From positions 2,737,332-2,766,357 of the forward strand of contig CP070672.1 of assembly GCA_020351895.1 (NCBI GenBank): 29,026 nt of DNA. The letters run 5' to 3'. Position numbers and translations under genes: made by a program. The stretch comes from Thermoplasmata archaeon. Lineage in GTDB: Archaea; Thermoplasmatota; Thermoplasmata; GCA-020350865. Positions 1 through 8,688 of the stretch are shown one piece after another. Within the stretch, counting starts at the first letter, position 1; each line of letters begins with the position of its first letter. Under the pieces are notes generated by a model that saw only the letters and a list, made by a program, of their open reading frames with translations, ran no database searches and was not told the DNA's origin.

Positions 1-2304
1 AGCCGACGTTCTCGTACTGAATTTTACAGTGGATCCAGGGGGAATATCGTCGGCCCACATTATTCTACCCCATGATGCAGGTCTTCCCACATCGAGAGGC
101 TCGGAAAGTAGGTAGCCTGAGGTGTCTGTGTATGTGAGGTCGAAACGCTGGGCATCGTCTCGATTAGATATTTCTGTGACATTTCTTGGACTTTCCCAAT
201 CTTCACCAGTCCAAAGTTCAACCCCAATATCATCTTGAGCACCGGGACCATCATTAACAATATATATCATCATTATTTCTTTAGATTGAGGATCATTCTT
301 TAATCTAATCCAATTAGGAAGCCCTGGACCATTCGGATTCGCATCTAATGATGGTTCCGGAGTATTATTGATTTGTGTATAATTTATTCTCCTAAATAAG
401 GGGGCCTCATTACTCTCTCCGTATACAACTAATCCCTCCTTATCACTTTTAGATTCCCAAGCTACATCAAAGCATCTCTGATTAGTAACTGAAGGATTTG
501 TTGTAAGCCGCTCATGAGATCCCCAGATAATACCATCCCATACTGTTGCATTTATCCCAGGAAGATCATTAAGTTCTGCCGCAAGAATATAATCTGATTT
601 TGGATCAGAAGCTAGCTTTACAAAATGAACAATTCCTTCAGCTGTCCCCCAAGTTCCTTCAGGCTCGGTCCATCCACCTTTCCATTTAATATATCTAAGA
701 TTATCAAAAATAGTATCATTCGCCCAGGCAATCATTCCATTTCCGCTTTGTGACTCGTATACTACATCGAAACATTGTGAATCTGTGACTGCTACAGAGG
801 ATTCCAATAACATGGAATCTCCCCATACAGAATCGTTCCAAACCTGTGCATACAGTTCGCCATTCATATTCAAAGTCACCATGAGTATCTCATTTGAATT
901 GGGATTGGAAGCCAATTCTATCCAATGAATATCCACACCGCCTACATCCTCAGCAACCTCTTCGGGGCCCCATGTGAAGCCGTTCCAAATTCTCGATTTT
1001 GGAATTTTGCTTCCGCTTGATTGATTAAAATAAGCAATCATGGCCTCCCCTGATATAGACTCATAAGCCACATCGAAACTGCGATATTTTGCATCTTTCA
1101 AAGCACCAGTAATTTCCAATTCATTATCCCAGACGATGCCATCTGAGATCTGAACATTGATATCGAGATCAATGTCCGATACAGCCAGTATTTTCTCGTT
1201 CTTCCTTACGGTACCAGGCTCCATGACAAACCAGTATTTTTCACCGGCACTCTGAATGGCATTTTTCTCGGGACTCCAGTCGATTTGGTTCCAAGTTCTC
1301 TCAATTGGTGTCTCTGGGAAGCTATTATCATAATAAGCCATGGTGGCCTTTATATCAAAAAAGTCCCTGAGTCTCACTTCCCCATCGATCCCACCTGTGA
1401 TATCCAAATGAACCTTCTCATAAGCTGTATTGAAATCATCTTCAGTTGATTGGACCCAGGCATTCATGTTCTGGCTTCCGTAGAATATATACGCCTTATC
1501 TGCACCTGGAGCGCCTATTATCACATCGTCAAAATCATCATTATTCACATCCCCTGCATTCGAGACAGAGAATCCGAATTTGTCATCGAAATTCTCACCG
1601 AACATACTCACATTGGCATATTTTGCGTTATAATTGTCACTTAGAATCTGGGCACCAAGGAAGATATGAGCAACCCCTGTATTGCTATCATTACCTGGTG
1701 CGCCAATTATAACATCATCGAAATTGTCATTATTCAAATCCATGGCACCCGATACAGATGTGCCGAACTCATCTCCGATGCTGCTGCCCGAAATCGTAAC
1801 ATTGGCTTTTAAGGCATCCATTAGTAAGGGCATGGAATCATTGCCGAAAAAGACATAGGCTGCTCCACTTTTGATATTAGTTCCAGGGGCACCGATCACA
1901 ACATCATAAAAAGTATCATTGTTCATGTCCCCAGCACATGAAACATCCCAGCCAAATCCGTCACCGATTGTATTACCCTCTATTATCACATCAGCATTAT
2001 CTGCAATTAAATCTCCTGTAAACCATGGACCTCCAAAGAAAATGTATGCTCTACCTTTTGCTGATCCATAACCCGGAGCTCCGACGATTACGTCGTCATA
2101 ACCATCCCAGTTAACATCCCCTGCCCCTGAAACGTTCCAGCCAAAGTAATCGTAATCGTTTTCTCCAACCATAGTTACAAGGGTCTTTTCGGTTCCTGTA
2201 CCAACTGGTGTGAAAAGAATCATGGCTATCTGCATTACAAGCAAAAGAATTAGAATTGAAGCGAAAATGATGTGGATATCATCCCTTGATTTCAATTCCG
2301 TCAT
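1..2304 (-). CDS. Exported FG-GAP repeat (integrin-type propeller) surface protein, 3' end outside window
   Basis: This frame is open from an ATG at 2304 to the left edge, giving 768 codons with no stop, so the C-terminus lies outside the window. An in-frame TAG sits two codons before the ATG, and TAGGAG lies about 6 bases upstream, which fixes the start. Residues 9-31 are a hydrophobic export signal or anchor after a charged N-terminus. Residues ~45-260 hold four FG-GAP repeats with calcium-loop signatures, for example GDVNWDGYDDVIVGAPG, each followed by an AYIFFG-like strand. These repeats normally build an extracellular beta-propeller. Residues ~290-768 contain another repeat set with recurring FDVAYES.SG.AMIAY and W.GF.WG elements, probably a second propeller-like region. 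Family assignment is by motif; ligand and function are unknown. It probably belongs to the same class of adhesin-like proteins as the giant genes at the right of the window. Confidence 0.85.
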   Translation of the reverse strand, partial: MTELKSRDDIHIIFASILILLLVMQIAMILFTPVGTGTEKTLVTMVGENDYDYFGWNVSGAGDVNWDGYDDVIVGAPGYGSAKGRAYIFFGGPWFTGDLIADNADVIIEGNTIGDGFGWDVSCAGDMNNDTFYDVVIGAPGTNIKSGAAYVFFGNDSMPLLMDALKANVTISGSSIGDEFGTSVSGAMDLNNDNFDDVIIGAPGNDSNTGVAHIFLGAQILSDNYNAKYANVSMFGENFDDKFGFSVSNAGDVNNDDFDDVIIGAPGADKAYIFYGSQNMNAWVQSTEDDFNTAYEKVHLDITGGIDGEVRLRDFFDIKATMAYYDNSFPETPIERTWNQIDWSPEKNAIQSAGEKYWFVMEPGTVRKNEKILAVSDIDLDINVQISDGIVWDNELEITGALKDAKYRSFDVAYESISGEAMIAYFNQSSGSKIPKSRIWNGFTWGPEEVAEDVGGVDIHWIELASNPNSNEILMVTLNMNGELYAQVWNDSVWGDSMLLESSVAVTDSQCFDVVYESQSGNGMIAWANDTIFDNLRYIKWKGGWTEPEGTWGTAEGIVHFVKLASDPKSDYILAAELNDLPGINATVWDGIIWGSHERLTTNPSVTNQRCFDVAWESKSDKEGLVVYGESNEAPLFRRINYTQINNTPEPSLDANPNGPGLPNWIRLKNDPQSKEIMMIYIVNDGPGAQDDIGVELWTGEDWESPRNVTEISNRDDAQRFDLTYTDTSGYLLSEPLDVGRPASWGRIMWADDIPPGSTVKFSTRTSA

Positions 2305-2473
2305 CCCCTACTCCTACAGCTTATCACAATCATTTGGAGCCATTGCCATCCAACGGACTTTGATATTCAAAGTACATTGGTCTAAATATACTTTTCGTAA
2401 AATGCCTTGTTTTTTCATGGTTTTCCTCTTATTTTCCATGATTTGGAATATTTCCCCTTAAAAACATTTATTT

Positions 2474-2479
2474 AAAAAA
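2474..2479 (-). terminator. Oligo-T terminator of the cyclo-ligase-family gene
   Basis: On the minus strand a run of six T follows the TAA stop (2483-2485) by a few bases. Archaeal RNA polymerase commonly terminates at such T-tracts without a hairpin. The neighbouring AT-rich bases could also serve the promoter of the next minus-strand gene (start 2304). Confidence 0.4.
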
Positions 2480-2482
2480 CCA

Positions 2483-3217
2483 TTATTCCCTTTGTTTTAA
2501 AAGCTGCTTCAATATTGGGATCTGATCTATTTTCTCCTGGATTAATTCTTTCCAGTAAATGCCTTTAGGTTTCTCCCTTGCGGGTGCCTTGAATATTGCT
2601 TTTGGCGTTATCGCATAGTCCATGGGCACATCGTAGGCAGTCATTGGTATTTTTTCATTAACCACCTGATATTCATGAACAGTTGAGACAACCGGAGTTT
2701 CGGCATTCACAACCTTGAATTCCCTTGCCACTGCAAACTCCAAATCAGAGAATCCCCCTCCCTTACCCACCCTTCCCCCCTCCTTATCCACAGCCACTGA
2801 GCCTGCTACAACCAAATCAACTGCCTTCATATGTTCAAGACCAACCTTCTTACCGTATCGAAAGGCACCCTTTATTGTGGCACCTCTTGTCGGATTACCG
2901 ATTATGCGGTTTTTATGAAGCTCAATGAAGCATCGTTCTTCTTTTAGGCGGGGAACAGCCATGTAAAGAGTTTTTCCTTCGGCAAGGGCATACTCTCTAA
3001 CAGGTCTTTGAGGACTGTCTGGATTGCATTTGATCACATCAGCTTTCTGCCATAACTCAGAATCCCGCAATTTTTTGGCGGCCCCCTCTGCTCCATCAAA
3101 ATTTGGAATCCTGCCATGAGGGGGAAGGGGAAAACGTGCTACTTTCTCCTTTTCAAGAAGATACCAGATTCTCTTTCTTAGTGTATCTTTATCCATGGAT
3201 ACAGGATCGCGGGCCAT
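2483..3217 (-). CDS. 5-formyltetrahydrofolate cyclo-ligase family protein
   Basis: A 244-residue protein of the 5-formyl-THF cyclo-ligase/MTHFS superfamily (COG0212), which in characterised members converts 5-formyl-THF to methenyl-THF using ATP. Residues 141-160 contain AVDKEGGRVGKGGGFSDLEF, the counterpart of the family's GxRLGxGxGYYD nucleotide loop, in the longer archaeal/MTHFSD-like variant. NPTRGATIKGAFRYGKKVG (108-126) is another conserved block. It is longer than the bacterial enzymes (about 180-200 residues). The ATG at 3217 has no clear ribosome-binding site, but a TTTATAC box is centred 25 bases upstream, which fits a leaderless transcript; Met8 (3196) is an alternative start. Many archaea use methanopterin instead of folate, so the exact substrate cannot be given. 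It is divergent from the ABC exporter genes. Confidence 0.82.
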   Translation of the reverse strand: MARDPVSMDKDTLRKRIWYLLEKEKVARFPLPPHGRIPNFDGAEGAAKKLRDSELWQKADVIKCNPDSPQRPVREYALAEGKTLYMAVPRLKEERCFIELHKNRIIGNPTRGATIKGAFRYGKKVGLEHMKAVDLVVAGSVAVDKEGGRVGKGGGFSDLEFAVAREFKVVNAETPVVSTVHEYQVVNEKIPMTAYDVPMDYAITPKAIFKAPAREKPKGIYWKELIQEKIDQIPILKQLLKQRE

Positions 3218-3238
3218 GCATATTAAATGATGTCCATT

Positions 3239-3245
3239 GTATAAA
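3239..3245 (-). promoter_or_regulatory. TATA box of the cyclo-ligase-family gene
   Basis: TTTATAC on the minus strand is centred 25 bases upstream of the ATG at 3217. At the usual archaeal TATA-to-start distance, transcription would begin at or next to the A of the ATG (leaderless). Confidence 0.5.
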
Positions 3246-3299
3246 CATTTTCACCATCTTTAATACATAATAAAGTAGGGAAAGAAAGAGCGGGGTAAA

Positions 3300-3307
3300 C
3301 CTTAAAT
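3300..3307 (+). promoter_or_regulatory. Probable TATA box of the ABC exporter operon
   Basis: The sequence CCTTAAAT, at about 3300-3307, is centred ~29 bases before the ATG at 3333. No Shine-Dalgarno-like sequence precedes that ATG, so a leaderless mRNA is likely. Confidence 0.4.
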
Positions 3308-3332
3308 TCCTTTTTCAATATCTCATATCATT

Positions 3333-4268
3333 ATGTCGAATCTTGCCATTCAAGTGCGTAACCTCGTCAAGGTGTACGGTGATCTGCATGCAGTGGACGA
3401 CATCTCCTTCGAGATTAAAAAAGGCGATGTTTTTGCATTCTTAGGTCCAAACGGCGCTGGAAAGACAACCACTGTTGAGATCATAGAATCCATCCGCACA
3501 CCCACATCAGGAGAGGTGGACATACTCGGCCTTGACATTAAGAAGCATAGGAAGGAGATACTCCAAAGAATAGGTGTTCTGCCCCAGGAGTTCAGCTCCT
3601 TTGACCGCATAACAGTAAGGGAAACGCTGCAGTATTATCAAAGACTCTTCGGTGGAGGCAGGGATATAGACGAGCTTTTAAAAATGGTGAATCTGGAGGG
3701 GGAGAGGGACAAACTCTATATGAATCTCTCAGGTGGACTAAAACAGCGTGTGGGAATTGCGGTTGCGCTGGTAAATGATCCTGAGGTTGTTTTTTTAGAT
3801 GAACCGACAACTGGCCTGGATCCGAGGGCCAGAAGGGACACCTGGGAGGTGATAAAAAGCCTGAAGGCAGAGGACAAGACCATTTTCCTTACCACCCATT
3901 ACATGGAGGAGGCCGAGGCCCTGGCTGACCAGGTAGCCATAATTGCCCAAGGTAAGATTATTGCACAGGGCTCTCCTTCTGAGCTCATCGACGAGTACTG
4001 CAAAACGATTCATGTCACTGTGAGGGGAGGTGGTATCAGAGCCCGGGAAGTGGCAAAGGAAATGGGACTTTCTTCAGAGGCTCAGGATAATGGAAACATT
4101 GTAATAGATGCCCACAACAGTGATCAGGTGCTACCAATACTCAATAGACTCAAGGAGAAGGGAGTAAAATATCAAGGATTGGATGTTAGGAAGGCCAACT
4201 TGGAGGAGGTGTTCTTGGCTTTAACCGGTGAGCACCTCCGTGAGGGGGAGGAGGTGGAGGAAGAGTGA
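3333..4268 (+). CDS. ABC-2 type exporter, ATP-binding subunit
   Basis: A 311-residue ATPase of the DrrA/NatA/CcmA type that powers an ABC-2 exporter from the cytoplasmic side. All nucleotide-binding elements are present: Walker A GPNGAGKT (38-45), Q-loop Gln85, signature LSGGLKQR (132-139), Walker B VVFLDEP (152-158), D-loop GLDP (161-164) and H-loop His189. Residues ~220-311 form the C-terminal extension typical of drug, antibiotic or Na+ exporters. Its last codons overlap the start of the permease gene by four bases (GTGA), so the two are translationally coupled. The substrate cannot be read from the sequence. The ATG at 3333 has a TATA-like box at a leaderless distance. Confidence 0.95.
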   Translation: MSNLAIQVRNLVKVYGDLHAVDDISFEIKKGDVFAFLGPNGAGKTTTVEIIESIRTPTSGEVDILGLDIKKHRKEILQRIGVLPQEFSSFDRITVRETLQYYQRLFGGGRDIDELLKMVNLEGERDKLYMNLSGGLKQRVGIAVALVNDPEVVFLDEPTTGLDPRARRDTWEVIKSLKAEDKTIFLTTHYMEEAEALADQVAIIAQGKIIAQGSPSELIDEYCKTIHVTVRGGGIRAREVAKEMGLSSEAQDNGNIVIDAHNSDQVLPILNRLKEKGVKYQGLDVRKANLEEVFLALTGEHLREGEEVEEE

Positions 4269-5389
4269 AACTGAGCAGGGTTTTTGCCAACTTGTCAGTC
4301 GATATTAAGGAATTTGTAAGAAACAAGGCTGCGGTATTCTGGACTCTGCTTTTTCCTGTTCTATTGATCCTGCTTTTTGGTTTCATTTTCTCAGGTGAAG
4401 GGGACACCACTTACGATCTGCCCATCCAAGATAATGACGGTGGTTTTTGGTCTACAAACCTCACCGAGACCCTGAATAATACGGATCTTTTCGATGTACG
4501 AATGGTTGATCCCTCCGAAAATCCTGATGACTATGTCTTGGATAACGATGCCAATATAATTCTGATAATTCCCAAGGGTTACTCAGACGATATAAATCAA
4601 ATCATGTTGATAAGATCATTGGGTGGTGAGGCGAACATGACTGCGAACCTAACAATAAAATACGATCCAGCAGTTTCCTCCACTGCCCAAAAAATTGGTA
4701 TATTGGATTCCGTAATCCAGGGATTCAATAAAGGCATTTCCGGGGCCCAAGACACCATATCTTTCGAGACTGAAACCACGATATCAGACCAATTCGAATT
4801 CATAGATTTCTTTGCTCCAGGAATCATTGCCATGGCTGTTATGAGCACGAGTTTATTCGGTACTGTCATGGTCAATACAGAACTCAGGCAAAAAGGAGTT
4901 CTAAGAAAGCTCGCAACCACCCCATTGGCGAGAAGCGAGTGGCTTTTGTCAAATATTTTGTACCAGTTGGTAATGTCACTTTTTGCCACGGTAGCCATCC
5001 TATTGGTCGGTGTAATTGTTTTCGATTTGCATTTCTCCCTGAACTTCTTTCTGGCTCTCTTTATCATACTGGATGTTTTTGCATTCTCTGGGGTGGGGAT
5101 GCTCATAACTCGTTTCGTTAAAGAGGCCCAAAGCGCTGAGGCTGCGGCAAATGCCGTGATGTTTCCAATGATGTTTCTTGCAGGAACCTTCTTCCCCCTT
5201 GAAATGATGCCTGAGTTTCTCCAGCAGATGGCCAGGATTTTTCCCCTCTATTATGTGAACGAAGGTCTTAGAAGCTCCATGATAACTTTGGATTTCAACC
5301 AGGCCTGGTTTCATGCCGCTGTAATAGGAGTATTCGGTGTTGTGGTGTTCATAATGGGAATGTTCCTCACATCTTGGAAGGAGGAGTAA
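4265..5389 (+). CDS. ABC-2 type exporter, permease subunit
   Basis: A 374-residue membrane protein of the ABC-2 permease family and partner of the preceding ATPase. It starts with GTG within the overlap GTGA, after a strongly purine-rich stretch (GGAGGTGGAGGAAGA) that supplies a good ribosome-binding site. One transmembrane helix lies near the N-terminus (22-43). A large extracytoplasmic domain (~45-178) follows, and then five helices at about 182-203, 230-252, 258-281, 295-312 and 348-369. This 1+5 layout with a big loop is the YhgE/NatB-like type. The LR.K...TP.....W..S element after TM2 (206-229) is the usual cytoplasmic coupling region. The substrate is unknown; drug, lipid-linked compound or ion export are all possible. 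Confidence 0.93.
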   Translation: MKLSRVFANLSVDIKEFVRNKAAVFWTLLFPVLLILLFGFIFSGEGDTTYDLPIQDNDGGFWSTNLTETLNNTDLFDVRMVDPSENPDDYVLDNDANIILIIPKGYSDDINQIMLIRSLGGEANMTANLTIKYDPAVSSTAQKIGILDSVIQGFNKGISGAQDTISFETETTISDQFEFIDFFAPGIIAMAVMSTSLFGTVMVNTELRQKGVLRKLATTPLARSEWLLSNILYQLVMSLFATVAILLVGVIVFDLHFSLNFFLALFIILDVFAFSGVGMLITRFVKEAQSAEAAANAVMFPMMFLAGTFFPLEMMPEFLQQMARIFPLYYVNEGLRSSMITLDFNQAWFHAAVIGVFGVVVFIMGMFLTSWKEE

Positions 5390-5411
5390 GATTTTTAAAA
5401 ATTAATTTTTT
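5390..5411. terminator. Bidirectional T-tract terminator between convergent genes
   Basis: The 21-bp gap between the permease stop and the glycosyltransferase stop is almost pure A/T. It has T5 (5392-5396) and T6 (5406-5411) on the plus strand and runs of A that read as T on the minus strand. It can serve as an archaeal T-tract terminator for both genes. Confidence 0.5.
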
Positions 5412-6595
5412 CAGGCATTTCCACGCCAGATCGGGTGTGAGTCCATCAACTTCTGTTTTTGCACATCCCATGAATATTTTGTTTCAAACTTTATCCTGCC
5501 GTTTTTGCCTTTTTCCTTGGCCATCTTTGGATCCTCATGAAAATGTAAAACCGCCTTCATAATTTCTTGAATGTCCATTGGCTGAACAGCGATACCGCAG
5601 TCGCTTTCCTCAACCACAACCTTCCTCATGTTGGGAAAATCGCTCACTATCATTGGAACTTTCATGGCCATATAATCAAAGAGCTTGTTGGGAACCCTTG
5701 CAACCTGGTTTTCACTCACAGGCATAAACAAGGCGGTTCCAACATCAAAAGCCGCCGAATATCTCAGAAGATCCTGGCTTTTGACCCTACCTGTGAATAT
5801 GACTCTGTCTAAAACTCCCTTTTTTACGGCATATTTCTTAACATTTTCAAGATCCTCTTCTCGCCCACTCCCCCCTACGACTAGGAATTTGAAGTTATCA
5901 GGAAGATTCTTTAGGGAATCCATTACCTGCTGTGTCCCGTTTTCCAAATTAACACTCCCTGCAAAGCCAATTATAAAATCTTTTTTTTCAAGGCCCAGTT
6001 TTGTCTTCATTTCCCCTATTTCGGTCTCACCGACATTGGGAATCACATTCATGCTTTTAGAATTATAAAGAGTAATGGCCAAATGACCCATATCATTGAA
6101 CTTCTTGGTCAGGTCATCACCGTATGTATAACTGTGGGTAACATGCTTTAAGAGCCTTTTTTCAAGCATCGCGGATAATCTTGCCTCGAATCTGCTGTTC
6201 TGGGCCACCATTGCGGGCCAGTTCTCATGTGCATCATAGAACAAGGGCACCTTCAATTTTTTTATTGCCTTAACGCCTGCATTCAGTATTTCCAGATCGT
6301 GGCAGACAACGGCATCAGGGTTCAGTTCTTGGACTTTATCGATAATTTGCCTAGTGATCTGCCTGTACACGAGAAAACGCCCTAAAAAGCCTCTTTTTGG
6401 GGGCGCCAAAAAGAACCTGTACACTTTTATTTCATCTCTTTCTTCAAATGCAGGAAGGGCGAGGTCTCCCTTTATCCATGATACAACAGAAATCTTAAAA
6501 CCGTGCTCCTTTAAGACGGCTATCTCCTTCATTGCCCGGACAATGGGCCAGGGAGTGAATAGATCTGCATGAAGGACAAAGCAAACATGTCTCAT
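5411..6595 (-). CDS. GT4-type glycosyltransferase
   Basis: A 394-residue GT-B fold glycosyltransferase of the GT4 (glycosyl transferase group 1) type. The N-terminal acceptor domain (1-~185) carries YDAHENW (120-126). The C-terminal donor-nucleotide domain has GFAGSV (210-215), the strand FLVVGGSG (237-244) and the block PNKLFDYMAMKVPMIVSDFP (302-321). In that block the usual second Glu of the E-x7-E motif is replaced by Asp307, a conservative change. No membrane helix is evident, so it acts on the cytoplasmic face, probably in glycan or glycolipid assembly. The ATG at 6595 follows GAGGT at a spacing of 9. It converges with the ABC exporter and diverges from the acyl-CoA synthetase gene. Donor and acceptor sugars cannot be inferred. 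A link to glycosylation of the surface proteins in this window is possible but unproven. Confidence 0.9.
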   Translation of the reverse strand: MRHVCFVLHADLFTPWPIVRAMKEIAVLKEHGFKISVVSWIKGDLALPAFEERDEIKVYRFFLAPPKRGFLGRFLVYRQITRQIIDKVQELNPDAVVCHDLEILNAGVKAIKKLKVPLFYDAHENWPAMVAQNSRFEARLSAMLEKRLLKHVTHSYTYGDDLTKKFNDMGHLAITLYNSKSMNVIPNVGETEIGEMKTKLGLEKKDFIIGFAGSVNLENGTQQVMDSLKNLPDNFKFLVVGGSGREEDLENVKKYAVKKGVLDRVIFTGRVKSQDLLRYSAAFDVGTALFMPVSENQVARVPNKLFDYMAMKVPMIVSDFPNMRKVVVEESDCGIAVQPMDIQEIMKAVLHFHEDPKMAKEKGKNGRIKFETKYSWDVQKQKLMDSHPIWRGNA

Positions 6596-6724
6596 TTATC
6601 ACTACCTCTTGTCATTCACAGAGGAGATAAAGAACTTTTACCAAATGAATCTCCTTTTCCTTTATTACACTTTCCCTTTGATCCCGTAATTCAATCCCCT
6701 CTCTATGATTCTCTAATCGCAAAA

Positions 6725-6730
6725 CTTAAA
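6725..6730 (+). promoter_or_regulatory. TATA-like box for the acyl-CoA synthetase alpha gene
   Basis: CTTAAA is centred about 29 bases before the ATG at 6757 in the 161-bp gap between divergent genes. No ribosome-binding site precedes the ATG, so a leaderless transcript fits. Confidence 0.4.
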
Positions 6731-6756
6731 ACGAACCTGCTCTTTTACCAAAAAGC

Positions 6757-8145
6757 ATGACTAACTTGGATTTCTTCTTCAATCCAAAATCTATTGCTGT
6801 TCTGGGAGCCTCATCAAAGCTTGGAAAGATCGGATACGAGGTTCTAAAGAGCATAATAGATGGTGGTTATGAAGGTGAGGTTTATCCAGTCAATTTAAAA
6901 GGGGGAGAAATCCTGGGCCTTTCTGTCCAAAAAAGTGTTTTGGATATCCCATCCGATGTTGATTTAGCTGTATTTACACTTCCTGCCAAGTACACCCCCC
7001 AAGTTATGGAGGAATGTGGAAAGAAGAGGGTAAAAGGCGCTGTTATTATCTCGGGCGGATTCAAGGAGCTCAACGGAGAGGGTGCAGAGCTTGAGAAGGA
7101 GACAGTGGAAATAGCCAAAAGGTATGGTATCAGAATCATTGGCCCCAACTGCGTGGGAATCCTCAGCCTTAACTCAAGGTTCGATACTTTCTTTCAACCG
7201 CGATATGCCATGTCAAGGCCCGAGCCTGGGAACATCAGCGTTCTTACCCAGTCCGGTACCTTCGGATTGAGCATTTTAGAGTGTTTTACAGAGGATCACC
7301 TGGGAGTGAGCAAGTTCGTTTCATACGGTAACAAAGCCGATGTGGATGAGCTGGAAATGCTCAGATACCTGGCCTCCGATCCCAAGACAGAGATCATTGT
7401 CTTCTATGTGGAGGGTCTGAATAAAGGAAAGGAATTTATGGAAATAGCAAGGGATATCGGGAAAAAGAAACCCATAGTCATGCTAAAAGCCGGTCGTACC
7501 TCTTCTGGTGCTGCCGCAGCGAAAAGTCATACTGGCTCCCTTTCTGGAAACGATGCCGTATTCTCAGGAGCCATGAGGCAGAGCGGCGTAATACTTGTGT
7601 GCGACATTGACGAGATCGTTGATGTTGTCAAGATCCTTTCCATGCAGCCCCTTCCTAAAGGGTGCAATGTGGCCATGCTCACAAACGGTGTGGGCCCCAG
7701 TGTGGTTGCTGCAGATGAAATCGAGTATGCAAAAAATGTTTCTCTTTCTAAACTCTCGAAGGAGATAATAGTGAAATTGAAGGAGCATCTCCCAGATTAC
7801 TGTGTGTTTTCAAATCCTTTGGATATTACAGGTTCCGCAACAGCCGAATGGTTCAAGCATTCCATAAGTATACTTAAACAGGATGAAGGTGTGGATATTC
7901 TCATGCCTTTTTTCGTGTTTCAGGATGCCCCCTTATCCGAAACAATTGAAGATTTCCATGATTTTATGAACCAGTTGAATGGAAACGATAAACCCATGCT
8001 ATGTGTCTCCTTGGGCGGAGAGTTCACCCAGAAACAGATTGCAAGGCTGCAGAAGAACGGGATTCCATGCGTTCCAACCCCGAGAAGGGCGGTGTTTGCA
8101 TTGGACAGGATTGCATGGTACTCAAAATTTCAAAGGCAGAGCTAA
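6757..8145 (+). CDS. Acyl/acetyl-CoA synthetase (ADP-forming), alpha subunit
   Basis: A 462-residue protein matching the alpha half of NDP-forming acyl-CoA synthetase, which converts acyl-CoA + ADP + phosphate to acid + CoA + ATP in archaeal fermentation. Domain order is a CoA-binding Rossmann domain (1-~135, with AVLGAS at 14-19 and IIGPNCVGI at 127-135) followed by two succinyl-CoA-ligase-like flavodoxin domains. SHTGSLSG contains the expected phospho-histidine, His258. The ATP-grasp beta domain seen in fused enzymes is absent, and no beta-subunit gene lies in the window, so the partner must be encoded elsewhere. The last four bases overlap the stop of the convergent deaminase gene. The substrate (acetyl-, branched-chain or aryl-CoA) cannot be told from the sequence. 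Confidence 0.92.
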   Translation: MTNLDFFFNPKSIAVLGASSKLGKIGYEVLKSIIDGGYEGEVYPVNLKGGEILGLSVQKSVLDIPSDVDLAVFTLPAKYTPQVMEECGKKRVKGAVIISGGFKELNGEGAELEKETVEIAKRYGIRIIGPNCVGILSLNSRFDTFFQPRYAMSRPEPGNISVLTQSGTFGLSILECFTEDHLGVSKFVSYGNKADVDELEMLRYLASDPKTEIIVFYVEGLNKGKEFMEIARDIGKKKPIVMLKAGRTSSGAAAAKSHTGSLSGNDAVFSGAMRQSGVILVCDIDEIVDVVKILSMQPLPKGCNVAMLTNGVGPSVVAADEIEYAKNVSLSKLSKEIIVKLKEHLPDYCVFSNPLDITGSATAEWFKHSISILKQDEGVDILMPFFVFQDAPLSETIEDFHDFMNQLNGNDKPMLCVSLGGEFTQKQIARLQKNGIPCVPTPRRAVFALDRIAWYSKFQRQS

Positions 8146-8609
8146 CATTTATCCTTAAGCACAAACCGCCTTACCATGACATCGCTTTGGGCTAACACCT
8201 CTTTTGCCAGCTCGTCTATGTATTCATCTTCGTAGATGATCTCCTCTATTGAGGCATTGATAAGGAGTTTTGCGCATACTACACAGGGGTGATTGGTTGT
8301 GTATATCTTCCCACCCTTTATGCTGGTTCCGAAAACAGCAGCCTGTATGATGGCATTCTGTTCGGCATGAACTCCCCTGCAGAGCTCATGCCGCTCCCCA
8401 GTTGGGATGTCCTTGTTCTCACGAATGCATCCCACCTCCTCACAATGGGGCAGTCCCTTGGGTGCACCGTTGTACCCTGTTGAAAGCACCCTTTTATCCT
8501 TGACTATTACGGCCCCCACCTGCCTTCTAAGACATGTTGACCTGGAGGCTGCCAGATGGGCCATCTTCATGAAGTACTCATCAATTGTGGGCCGCTTGCT
8601 GTCTGTCAT
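8142..8609 (-). CDS. Deoxycytidylate (dCMP) deaminase
   Basis: A 155-residue zinc-dependent cytidine/deoxycytidylate deaminase that probably converts dCMP to dUMP for thymidylate synthesis. The catalytic zinc site is intact: HAEQ (His81, Glu83) and PCVVC (Cys109, Cys112). The preceding N-terminal part, with STCLRRQVGAVIVKD and GYNGAPKGLPHC, is characteristic of dCMP deaminases of the ComEB type. The ATG at 8607-8609 has GGTGA a few bases upstream. The stop overlaps the stop of the convergent acyl-CoA synthetase gene by four bases (shared CTAA). Usual family length is about 140-190 residues, so the gene is complete. Confidence 0.93.
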   Translation of the reverse strand: MTDSKRPTIDEYFMKMAHLAASRSTCLRRQVGAVIVKDKRVLSTGYNGAPKGLPHCEEVGCIRENKDIPTGERHELCRGVHAEQNAIIQAAVFGTSIKGGKIYTTNHPCVVCAKLLINASIEEIIYEDEYIDELAKEVLAQSDVMVRRFVLKDKC

Positions 8610-8688
8610 ATGTTCACCAAAATTTATCCCAATATGGTGTTATTGGTTTATGTGCCTTTTGAATCTCGATTATGGAAAATGGGATTTC

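Noticed and set aside
2210..2461. 83-codon plus-strand frame
   Set aside because: It overlaps the start of the FG-GAP gene antisense, has no ribosome-binding site and shows no recognisable protein.
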